The notes under the pieces: model-generated | Database searches by the model: none | Told to the model about the DNA's origin: nothing | The model's input: only the letters and a program-made list of their open reading frames with translations | Position numbers and translations under genes: made by a program | NCBI RefSeq assembly: GCF_963678635.1 | Contig: NW_026970969.1 | Location: forward strand, 126,001 to 184,052 | Reading direction: 5' to 3' | DNA: 58,052 nucleotides | Origin: Symsagittifera roscoffensis | Taxonomy: Eukaryota > Xenacoelomorpha > Acoela > Convolutidae | In this document: piece by piece, positions 33,354 through 42,809 of the stretch | Numbering within the stretch: the stretch's first letter is position 1 | How the letters are laid out: each line of letters begins with the position of its first letter

Positions 33354-34970
33354 GCTCTTCTCAGTTTTTAATCAGATTATTGTGAGAAATCGCTAATTTT
33401 GTGCGTTTCTACTAATTTTTACGAAAAATACATAGTACTACATGATTATTGCGTCTCCACTCACAACTCGCTTTGTTCCTTGGATCATTGTAAGTTCCAT
33501 TTGCTTTTAATAGGAACATCTCATAGCCAAATTCTGCAGAGATTAGATAAATATGTATACAAATATCAAGAAATTGACTGTCTTTACATTTTGTTCAAAC
33601 ACAGATTGTTCTCAAGTAAGGTAAAGTCAAACTGAGAAAAGTTAAATTATCTTAGTCGAGCAAATTAATCATAACTTACGATGGAAAAAGGCTCAAAAAG
33701 ATAACTAGTAGTGCAAAGAAACGACTAACTCGGAAAAATTTTAAGAGACATTACTTATGCTCAAACCAGAAACTGGATTCCACACAAAATCTTGGATTAG
33801 CGTTTCTGGATAAAATTTGAAAGTTCCAAACTCAAAATATAAATCTGATTTGTTCAAGATTATTGATTGCTTTATTGATTGTCATGGTTCCGTGCATAGC
33901 GATTATGTAAGCTTTGTGATAAAATAATCAATTGTCTTCAAATACGCTCTTAACAATTGACACTGATAAATATTTAAAAATTAAGTTTGATTCAGGAACA
34001 AGAACTTAATCAAAAAGACATTATTCAATTACCCAATTCATTTAAAAAGAAAAGCGAAGTTACAAATATACAGGAAAATTTAAAAGAAAATGTGTAAAAA
34101 TCAAAAATTGAGTTAATTTTCGAGTTCTTGTCATTTTTTTTCATATGCTACACCATATTTTCTTCTAAACAAAGCTAAGTAATCCTGTTGAACCTTCAAT
34201 TTTTCCTGCTTGTACGTTTTTTCAAGAGTTATTTAAAAATTTTTGTCAATCATGTTAGAATGTTCTTAAGGACTGAAATCAATTCTTCGGTTCTCTGTAA
34301 AACATGTCAAATTCAACCATTTTTTTTCAAAAAAATTCAGTATTAGTAAATGTTCACTTGTAAGCAAATGGAAACTAATTCCGTATCACAGATCCATTTT
34401 TTCATCAAAGTTTTTCCATTTGAATCAGATCAAAACCCCTATTTCATTCTCGAAGTTGACTTAGACATAATCAATTCTTTTCAAAATTCTCTAAGTCTTT
34501 TACTCTCGATTTCTCTCCACTGGAAGACCTATCATAACCTAATCACTAGTCTGGGAGACTCCATTAAATCTGAGAATCTTGAAAGTTTCAGTACCAATCT
34601 CAAACTGGATGCAGTAACTCGCACCTTTTATTTTGATTGGTTTCAAAGTTTGAGATAGATTTCCGTTTCATTTAAGGAAATATACTCAAATTTGATAGAG
34701 TGAACTGAGCTGTAGAAGATTGTAAAATGAAATGAATTTTAATTCTTTCACCTGTAGACTTTGTTGTCTGATCTCATCTGATCTCATTCCAAAAATTTTC
34801 AAAACTTGGTTGATTTTAATTGTTCATAAAGGATTTTGTGGAATAATAGTTTTTGTTGACTACGGTTTTTCAAAAGGGAAGAATTTTCTTGATAACTATT
34901 CCTTTAATTTACAAGGTTGGTTGAGTATCTTTATTAGATTTCAAAAACAAGCAAATTAACTAAATTCTAA
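33354..34970. other. Region without a clear gene
   Basis: A 102-codon plus frame at 34350-34658 overlaps a minus-strand reading that also looks coding (KPIKIKGASYCIQFEIGTET, FKILRFNGVSQTSD) but has several stops. Neither can be chosen. The rest holds only short frames. Confidence 0.35.
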
Positions 34971-34974
34971 CTAA

Positions 34975-35900
34975 AGTTTGCCATCCCTCTCATAATCTTA
35001 GAGTTAGTTCTGGAATTCTAATTGGTTAAGTTTTTCTCGAAAAATTCTAGAATTTAGACGATTCTGAAAAAACTAGAAGTTAATGTGGAATGTGTTTTAT
35101 AAAATTTGAGGATTGATTCCATGTATTCTAAAAACTAGAGTGTCTAGAAATTTTCGAATATTGGCGTCAATTGCTCTGGTGGAAATATACTGAAATTTCT
35201 GCCGTTCTATAAAAATTTGAGTGTAATGACGTCATTTTCTCAGATGGAATTACATTTTATCGCCAAAATCAATCAAAAGACACGATCGTGGCTCTGTCGA
35301 GAATCTTGATAGAGCCTCGGATTAGCTTTTTTTCAAATAGTTTTTCTTATGATATTGAAAATTTGCTATAAAAATCTTAACAAAAATTTAGCAAATTTTG
35401 TTATCTATTTAGTTTTTATTATCTATACTCTAAACCTAGCAATTTAACTAAATTCCACAAATCTTTTCATCCCTCTCATAGTCTTAGAGTTGGTTCTGGA
35501 ATTCTAAGTAGTTAAGTTTTTTATTGGATAATTCTAGAATTTAGACGATTAAGAAAAATCTAGAAATCTCTATAAATTCTTCAGATTCTAAAAACTAGAA
35601 GATTCCAGAATTTTTCTATTTTTGGCTTCAATTGCTCTGGTGGCATTATTCTATAACTTTTACCGTTCTATAACAACTAAAGTGTAATGACGTCAATTTC
35701 TCAGAGGGAATTACTTTTTTATTGCCTAGATAAATCAAAAGACAAGATCTTAGTTCTGTCGAGAATCATGCTAAAGCCTCGGATTGGCTTTATTCAAACA
35801 ATTTTCCTTAAGATAATTGAAAATTTGCTATAAGAGTCATGTCAAAATTATAGCAAATTTTTTATCTAATTGGTTTTTTATCTCTAATATTTGGAGTGCC
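34975..35900. repeat. 0.47-kb repeat, tandem pair 1
   Basis: Two diverged copies about 487 bp apart. Both contain CATCCCTCTCAT-AGTCTTAGAGTT (34981 and 35468), a GTAATGACGTCA-TTTCTCAG block with the TGACGTCA palindrome (about 35225 and 35690), and AGCCTCGGATT. Non-coding. Confidence 0.75.
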
Positions 35901-36240
35901 AGAAACTCTCTCATGAAGTTTTGCAAAATGCGTAACAATTTTTGAAATCTTTTTTTGGTTGAATTTTTTCCATGTGTGCGAAACTAAAGATTTTAAATTA
36001 TGCAAAATTTTAATTTAATTTATTAAAATATTCAACGAAAAACTCACAATTTTAATGTAAATTACATGATGTTGACTTATAATTTCTATATTGATGACTT
36101 TCATTGCTTTTTCTTCTCTTATTACATTAGTTTTTTTTTGTTTCTGATCAACAGACATGCATAAAACATTTTTCTTGAGGATTAATTTTGGAAGAAGATT
36201 TACATGAAGACTAATAAATAACTGTGCAAGAAAAGTTGTA
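35901..36240. other. AT-rich flank of T-rich array 1
   Basis: Includes TTGATGACTTTCA-TGCTTTTTCTTC, which precedes all three T-rich arrays (39433, 49570). Confidence 0.5.
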
Positions 36241-36244
36241 ATGA

Positions 36245-36990
36245 TTTATTTGGACTTGACGCTAAAATTAGTTTGTAATTTTTCCTACAAAACTCGAAAT
36301 GTGTTACGTTTTTTTCAACAAAATGAAAAACTGTTTCACTTTTTCCATCATAACACGAAAAGTGTTTCAATTTTTTCCGCAAAATGTAAAAAATGTTTCA
36401 ATTTATTCAACAAGAGCAAGTGGAACAACTGCACTTTTTTCCTACAAATGCAAAATTGGTTTCAATTTTTTCAAGCTCATGTAGAAAATCTCGCACTTTC
36501 TTATTACAAATGCGAAAAGTGTTTAACTTTATTCTAGAAAAAGCCAAAAGCGTTCCAGTTTTTCTGACAAGATGCGAAAAGTTTTCCCCATGTTTCACCA
36601 TTTTCCTACAAATACGAAAATAGTTTCAATTTTTCAGCTGAATAAAAAAATGTTTCAATTTATTCAACAAGCGCATGTGAAAAAATTGCACTTTTTTACT
36701 AAAATCCGAAAATGGTTTCATTTTTTTTCAGCAAACTGTGAAAAATGTTTCAATATTTTCAAGCGCATGTGAACAATGACGTACTTTTTATTACAAATGC
36801 AAAAAGTGCTTATCTTTTTTCTTGAAAATGCCAAAAATGTTCCAAATTTTCTGACCAGATGCGAAAAGAGTTTCAGTTTTTTTGACAAAATGCAAAAAAA
36901 AATTCACTTTTTTCGTACAAATGGAATGCAAAAAGTGTTTCATATTTTCCTTGAAAATTCCAAAATGTCCCATTTTTCTAACCAGATGCT
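36245..36990. repeat. T-rich minisatellite array 1
   Basis: Degenerate units of about 31-40 bp built on AATGCGAAAAGTGTTTCAA followed by a T-run and CCTACA, CAGCA or GACAAG. Open frames on both strands across the array are products of the repeat and low complexity, not genes. Confidence 0.8.
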
Positions 36991-37328
36991 GAGTTCTGGA
37001 AGTTGTCTATAGAACGCAAAGCTGGACTTGCCGCGTTCGCTAGTGGTTGTCTTGGTGGTTCGCTGCTTGGAGTTCTTGGCTCTTCCATGGTTATTGGGTT
37101 GTCCACAGATCCCTCTTCCCAAGGAAAGAGGAAATCGTCAAATGGTTGAGCCGCATATCTAGAGTCAGGAGTTTCGGGGTAGTTCATTCCTTCTTTCTCA
37201 GCCACTTCCTCCATCATTTGCCTTTCTCCAAGTTGGTTCTCTGTCATGGGTACTTGCATCATAAGATTTTGGTTGAAATCTCTTCGCATCACTTCAAATA
37301 TGTGCCAGACTTGGATTGGGATGTCCAT
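36978..37328 (-). pseudogene. Gene M, unknown acidic protein, copy 1
   Basis: The frame starts MDIPIQVWHIFEVMRRDFNQ and continues NLMMQVPMTENQLGERQMME, EVAEKEGMNYPETPDSRY, then FDDFLFPWEEGSVDNP and Pro/Ser-rich RTPSSEPPRQP, stopping at NSASG. Upstream in another frame a coding-like stretch (FLPNLVLSQVLETVSEVFWH) leads into it, so the true start lies before 37328 and a frameshift or splice separates the parts. Copy 1 has 25 codons (AAQPFDDFLFPWEEG...) that copies 2 and 3 lack. Family not recognised. Confidence 0.5.
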
Positions 37329-37629
37329 TCATGCCAGAAAACTTCAGAGACTGTTTCGAGAACTTGACTTAGTACTAGATTAGGCAAAAATTCTGCAGAG
37401 TACATGAGGAAGTACATTCTGCAGATCACTGTTACGCTACTGAGAAGATCATTTTGAGCAATAACTTGAATAAAAGAGTAAAAACATAAAAAAAGCTGGG
37501 AGAGGGAGTAGCTGACTGAAGATAAGTTAAAATTAGGGTGTTTAGAGCTGAGACAGGAGGTAGTTGACGGTTAAAACTAAAATGATTTTTATGGAGTGAG
37601 GGGTACATTTAACTGGAATGGGTGGTTTT

Positions 37630-37765
37630 AACCAATCAGTTTGGGTTGTAGTCTTGGCCAATCAGATTCCAGCTTCTTTTTATGGAATTCTTATATAAAG
37701 TCGTGTCCAATCGGAAACAAGGTTCCATTTTAGTTACTTTTTAGACAACGTTGTTTCCAATCAGA
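37630..37765 (+). promoter_or_regulatory. CCAAT/TATA promoter-like block 1
   Basis: CCAAT at 37632 and 37658, TTATATAAAG at 37691-37700, further CCAATC at 37707 and 37756. In this orientation it would drive transcription rightward. Conserved in three module copies. Confidence 0.45.
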
Positions 37766-37806
37766 GGAGTCTTACAAGTAAAATATGCACAAAAGCATTC
37801 GCAAAA

Positions 37807-37941
37807 ATGAAGGAACAAAAATTGCTTGCTGTAAAAATAAGAAAAGTTGCTGATATAATTAACAAAATAAAGAAAATTAATAAAATTAAAATCTCCGAAA
37901 GTTTTCTAACGAAGTTAATTCTTTTTGTATGTAATCAATGA
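37807..37941 (+). CDS. 44-codon frame downstream of promoter block, copy 1
   Basis: ATG about 107 bp after the TATA box; Lys/Ile-rich product starting MKEQKLLAVKIRKVADIINK and ending FVCNQ. It is intact in all three module copies (41793-41927, 52246-52380). It overlaps the end of gene X on the opposite strand, so conservation may reflect gene X or mere recency. No family. Confidence 0.25.
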   Translation: MKEQKLLAVKIRKVADIINKIKKINKIKISESFLTKLILFVCNQ

Positions 37942-38394
37942 GAAATTGCTGATTTTTAAGTAGATAGTCAGGTTCTTTCATTTTGATGTAGATTTGAGAG
38001 GATAACTCAAAAATGATGATATTTCAAAGCAAATCGCTGGAAATCTGATTCCAAACCTGATCAATCAAGTGTTTGAGATTTGAGAACCTTTAAAATTTTG
38101 AGTGAAAAAAGAACTTGCTGTGGATTTTTGACAAATTTGGGTATCGGGTAGGGGATAAAAAGAGTCTTTGTTTTATTATCGTACGACTTTTTCTGATATA
38201 ATTAAATTTTCTGTTTGTGAGGTGTAACTCAGCCGTAATTTTGAAGCTTTGATAAGCAATATATGGATCAAAAGTAAACTCTTTGATTGAGTAAGTTTCC
38301 CTAAACAGACCTTTACTTAGTCGGAGAACTCTCTTTTGGACAATATAAACGTCCAAAAATTATGAAAAAAGTAAGAGTCAACATCTATTTCATC
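37886..38394 (-). pseudogene. Gene X, unknown protein with N-terminal hydrophobic segment, copy 1
   Basis: Starts near 38394 (MLTLTFFIIF). After a frameshift it reads KRVLRLSKGLFRETYSIKEF, TFDPYIAYQSFKITAELHLT (in 38090-38356), then in another frame DQVWNQISSDLL, ELSSQIYIKMKEPDYLLKNQ and QFLIDYIQKELTSLENFRRF before TAA at 37888-37886. The N-terminal hydrophobic run suggests a signal peptide or membrane anchor. About 160 residues when intact. Function unknown. Confidence 0.45.
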
Positions 38395-38435
38395 AATAAG
38401 AAAATCAATCGGAATTTTTTTCTTCTAAAAACTAG

Positions 38436-39200
38436 AAGAGTTTAGAGGTTTTCGAATATTGGCATCAATTGTTCTGGTGGAAATATGCTACAATTTCTAG
38501 CGTTCTATGCTAACTAGAGGGTAATGACGTCGTTTTCTCAGGTGGAACTACTTTTTCATCGCAAAAATCAATCAAAAGACACAATCTTTGCTCTGTAGTG
38601 AATCATGTTAGAGCCTCGGATTAACTTTTTTCAAATATTTTTTTGTATGATAATTGAAAAATTGTTATGATGATCTTTTCAAAGTTATAGCAAATTTTGT
38701 AACTTTTATTATATATATTCAAAAACTAGCAATTAACAAAATTCCACAAATTTTTTCCTCCCTCTCTTAATCTTAGAGTAAGTTCTGGAATTCCAATTGG
38801 CTAGGTTTTTATTGGATAATTCTAGAATTTAGACAATTCAGAAAAAATCTGTAAGTTTCTATAGATTCTTTAAATTCTAAAAACTAGAAGATTCTGGAAG
38901 TTTTCGAAATTTGTCGTCAATTGCTCTGGTGGAATTGTTCTACAACTTTTACCGTTTTATATTAACTGAATTGTAATGACGTCAATTTCTCAGAAGGAAT
39001 TACATTTTTATTTTCTAAAAAACTCAAAAAACAAGATCTTAGTTTGGTCGAAAATCATGTTAAAGCGTCGGATTGGCTTTATTCAAATAATTTTCCTCAT
39101 GATAATTGAAAATTTGCTATAAGAGTCATGTCAAAGTTGTAGCTAATTTTTTATCTATTTAGTTTTTTTTATCTCTACTATTTGGAGTGCCAAAATTTCT
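38436..39200. repeat. 0.47-kb repeat, tandem pair 2
   Basis: A shortened copy (38436-38740) and a fuller one (38745-39200) of the repeat at 34975-35900. GTAATGACGTC-TTTCTCAG is at about 38521 and 38974. Confidence 0.7.
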
Positions 39201-39589
39201 CTCAAGATTTTTTGCAAGATGTGTAACGTTTTTTGAAACCTTTTTATATTGGTAAAAATCGAATTGAGTTTTTTACAAGTGTGCAAAACTACCGAAGATT
39301 TTTTGTTGGTTAAATGCATGTTTTTATTTTTTTTTCAAAAGTTATGCAAAAATTTAATTTATTTCCTAAATTATTTGACATAAACCTCACAATTTTAATG
39401 TAAATAACATGATGTTGACTGATAACTTCTAGTTTGATGACTTTCAGCGCTTTTTCTTCTCTTATTACAATGGTTTTTCATTGTTTCTGATCAACAGACA
39501 TGCAAAAAGTAGTTTTCTTAATGAATAAGTTTAGAAGAAGATTTTCATAGAGACTAATAAATAACTGTGCAGAAAAAGTGTAGTGATTT

Positions 39590-40800
39590 ATTTGGGCACG
39601 ACGCTAAAATTAGTTCGTAATTTTTTCTACAAAATTCGAAAACTGTTACATTTTCCAATAGAATACGAAAAAAGTTTCAATTTTTTCAGCAAATTGTAAG
39701 AAATTTTTTTTCAATTTATTCAAAAATCGCATGCAAAAAAATTGCATTTTTTTCCTACAAATGCGAAAATGGTTTCAATTTTCATCAACAAAATGGAAAA
39801 ATGTATCAATTTTTTCAAGCTCATGTAAAAAATATCGCATTTTTTTTCACAAATGCAAAAAAGTGTTTAACTTTTTTCTAGCAAATGCCAAAAGTGTTCC
39901 AATTTTAATGACAATATGCGAAAAGTGTTTCAGTTTTTTTGACTAAGTGCGAAAAGTGTTTCACCTTTTTCCTACAAATACAAAAAGTGTTTCAATTTTT
40001 TCAGCAAATTGTCAAAAAATGTTTCAATTTATTCAACAAGTGCATGTGAAATGTTCGCACTTTTTTCCTACAAATGCGAAAATTGTTTCAGATTTTTTCA
40101 GCAAACTGTAAAAATTGTTTCAATTTTTTCAAGCGCATGTTCTTTCAGCGCATGTTTTTTTTATTAAAAACGCGAAAAGTGTTTAACTTTTTTCTAGAAA
40201 AAGCCAGAAATGTTCTAATGTTCTGACAAGATGCGAAAAGTGTTTCAGTTTTTTTTTGTCAATAGGCAAAAAGTATTTACCTTTTTTCCTACAAATGCGA
40301 AAGGTGTTTCAATTTTGCTACAAAAAGTGAAATTTATTTCATTTTTTTGACAAGCTGCAAAAATATTTCACTTTTTTTGACCAAATGCGAAAATGATTTC
40401 AGTTTTTTTTGGCAAATTGCAAAAAGTTTTCCAATTTTTTCCTACAATAGAAATGCAAAAAGTGTTTCATAGTTTTCTTGAAAATTCCAAAATGTTCCAT
40501 TTTTTCTAACCAGAGGCAAAAATTGTTCCTTTTTTGACACTATGCGAAAAGTGTTTTACTTTTTGACAAGATGCGAAAAGTGTTTTAGTTTTTTTGACAA
40601 AACGCGAAAAGTAATTCACATTTTTCCTACAAGTGCGAAAGGTGTTTCACTGCTTTCTACAAAATGCGAAAAATGTTTCAATTTTTTGACAAGGTGCACA
40701 AAATGTTTCACTTTTTTTCGACGAAACGCAAGAAGTTTTTAATTTTTTTTCTAAAAAGTGTCAAAAATGTTTGAGTTATTTTGACAGGATACAATAAATG
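39590..40800. repeat. T-rich minisatellite array 2
   Basis: Same unit as array 1, expanded to about 1.2 kb. Units such as GACAAGATGCGAAAAGTGTT recur every 31-36 bp. The flank 39433-39590 matches 49570-49735. Confidence 0.8.
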
Positions 40801-40938
40801 ATCAGGTGTGTAAAACTTGTGTAAAATTTTTCTAATGTTTTCCTAATAATGAAGATTTTTAGGATGTGTGCAAATTCGGAGCACAAAAGTAAATTCTAAA
40901 TGTTGTTCGATGATTTACTCTGAACCTCTCATATAATC

Positions 40939-41319
40939 TCATAATTGAAATGAAATTGAAAAAATTAAATAATTAAAAGGAACAAAACTAATACCAAAGA
41001 ACAAATATTTACAAAAAGTTTGAGTAAAGAGCTGTTGAGAGTTCTGGAGGTTCTCCATAGAACGCAAAGCTGGTCTTGCCCTCATAGCTGGTGGTTGCCT
41101 TAGTGGTTCGCTGCTTGGAGTTCTTGGCTCTTCGATGGTAACCACATATCTAGAGTCAGGAATTTCGGGGTAGTTCATTCCTTCATTCTCAGCCACTTCC
41201 TCCATCATTTGCCTCTCTCCAAGTTGGTTCTCTGTCATGGGTACTTGCATCATGAGATTTTGGTTGAAATCTCTTCGCATCACTTCAAATATGTGCCAGA
41301 CTTGGATTGGGATGTCCAT
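40939..41319 (-). pseudogene. Gene M, unknown acidic protein, copy 2
   Basis: Open for 126 codons from MDIPIQVWHIFEVMRRDFNQ. It lacks the 25-codon segment of copy 1 (PDSRYVVTIEEPRTP) and ends in a hydrophobic tail (KYLFFGISFVPFNYLIFSIS) rather than in NSASG. The tail could be a membrane segment or simply read-through into AT-rich flank. Upstream, 41366-41647 is open (93 codons, MAKTTTQTDWLKPPIPVKCT) but is not conserved as an open frame in copy 1. Confidence 0.5.
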
Positions 41320-41614
41320 TCATGCCAGAAAACTTCAGAGACTGTTTCGAGAACTTGACTTAGTACTAGATTAGGCAAAAATTCTGCAAATTACAAGAGG
41401 AGATTACTGTTACGCTACTGAGAAGATCATTTTGAGCAATAACCTGAATAAAAGAGTAAAAACATAAAAAAAGCTGAGAGAGGGAGTAGCTGACTGAAGA
41501 TAAGTTAAAATTAGGGTGTTTAGAGCTGAGACAGGAAGTAGTTGACGGTGGTTTACTTAAAACTAAAATGATTTTTATGGAGAGAGGGGTACATTTAACT
41601 GGAATGGGTGGTTT

Positions 41615-41700
41615 TAACCAATCAGTTTGGGTTGTAGTCTTGGCCAATCAGATTCCAGCTTCCTTTTATGGAATTCTTATATAAAGTCGTGTCCAATCGG
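41615..41700 (+). promoter_or_regulatory. CCAAT/TATA promoter-like block 2
   Basis: CCAAT at 41618 and 41644, TTATATAAAG at 41677-41686, CCAATC at 41693. The 44-codon frame follows at 41793-41927. Confidence 0.45.
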
Positions 41701-41871
41701 AAACAAAGTTCCATTTTGGGTACTTTTTAGACAACGTTGTTTCCAATCAGAGGAGTCTTACAAGTAAAATTTGCACAAAAGCATTCGCAAAAATGAAGGA
41801 ACAAAAATTGCTTGCTGTAAAAATAAGAAAAGTTGCTGATATAATTAACAAAAGAAAGAAAAATAATAAAA

Positions 41872-42394
41872 TTAAAATCTCCGAAAGTTTTCTTACGAAG
41901 TTAATTTTTTTTGTATGTAATCAATGAGAAATTGCTGATTTTTGAGTAGATAGGCAAGTTCTTTGATTTTGATGTAGATTTGAGAGGATAACTCAAAATT
42001 GATGAATTTTTCACCGCAAATCTCTGGAAATCTGATTCCAAACCTGATCATGCAAGTGTTTGAGCTCTAAAAATCTTAAAAATAATGAGAAAAAAAGGGT
42101 TTTTGCTGGAGATTTTTTTACAAATTTGGTTATCGGGTAGGGGATAAAAAGAATCTTTGATATATTGTTGAACGAATTTTTTATAACTTCGAACTTTCTA
42201 AATTAAATAAAATTTCTTCTTGTGAGGTGTAATTCAGCCGGAAGTTTCAAGCTTTGATAAGCAATATATGGATCAAAAGTAAACTCTTTGATTGAGTAAG
42301 TTTCCCCAAATGGGCGTTTAATTAGTCGGAGAACTCTCTTATGGTCATTATATATAATTGCCCAAAAAATTATGAAAAAAGTAAGAGTCAACAT
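41872..42394 (-). pseudogene. Gene X, copy 2
   Basis: Starts MLTLTFFIIFWAIIYNDHKR, then LIKRPFGETYSIKEFTFDPY and a stop at 42203. Downstream frames keep LKHLHDQVWNQISRDL, FINFELSSQIYIKIKELAYL and NQQFLIDYIQKKLTS with a TAA where copy 1 has Leu. Terminal TAA at 41874-41872. The hydrophobic N-terminus is clearest here. Confidence 0.45.
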
Positions 42395-42531
42395 CTATTT
42401 CATCAATAAAAAATCAATCGTATTTTTTTTCTTTCAAAGTAACTCGAGGAAGGTCAAATGTTTTTGATAGACGTTTTTCAAATAATGACTAAGTTGTTCA
42501 AAAAATTATAAAGAGTTCATTTTTGGAAAAT

Positions 42532-42633
42532 GCTCGATTCTGATTGGTCTTACTGAAGGGATACTCAATTCTGATTGGTTGATTCGCCCTAAGCAACAGT
42601 ACAAAAAACAGTACAAGCAATCGCACTATATAT
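42532..42633 (+). promoter_or_regulatory. polB copy 3 promoter: two ATTGG boxes and TATA
   Basis: GCTCGATTCTGATTGG at 42532-42547, AATTCTGATTGG ending at 42578, and a TATATAT box at 42627-42633, about 50 bp before the splice donor. The first box is the inverse of the CCAATCAGAATCGAG arrays. Confidence 0.55.
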
Positions 42634-42679
42634 TGTCTTACTACTTAAAATTGTTTTCAAAAAATTTCAACAATTCAAA

Positions 42680-42790
42680 GTAAGTATAGATTCTTAAACT
42701 TTTTTGGGACATTTCATATCTCCCATTTGTTTAGGTACCATGTACTTTAGTTTAATTTCGGTACATGCTAAATCTCCCAATTTTATTCAG
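42680..42790 (+). other. 5' intron of polB copy 3
   Basis: Donor CAAAG-GTAAGTAT-type (GT at 42680) and acceptor TTTTATTCAG (ends 42790), length 111 bp. The first zinc finger of polB begins about 30 bp later. The same intron with the same length is at 53157-53267. Confidence 0.6.
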
Positions 42791-42809
42791 GTGCCAGCAC
42801 TCAACAGGA

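Noticed and set aside
34350-34658. 102-codon plus frame
   Set aside because: No recognised feature; the opposite strand reads equally protein-like but has several stops.
36241-36772. Open frames across the T-rich array (Phe/Lys/Cys-rich, such as KCEKCFSFFDK-like)
   Set aside because: Their composition follows from the repeat unit and similar frames occur on both strands.
41366-41647. 93-codon minus frame upstream of gene M copy 2
   Set aside because: It covers the promoter-like block, and copy 1 has stops in the same frame.
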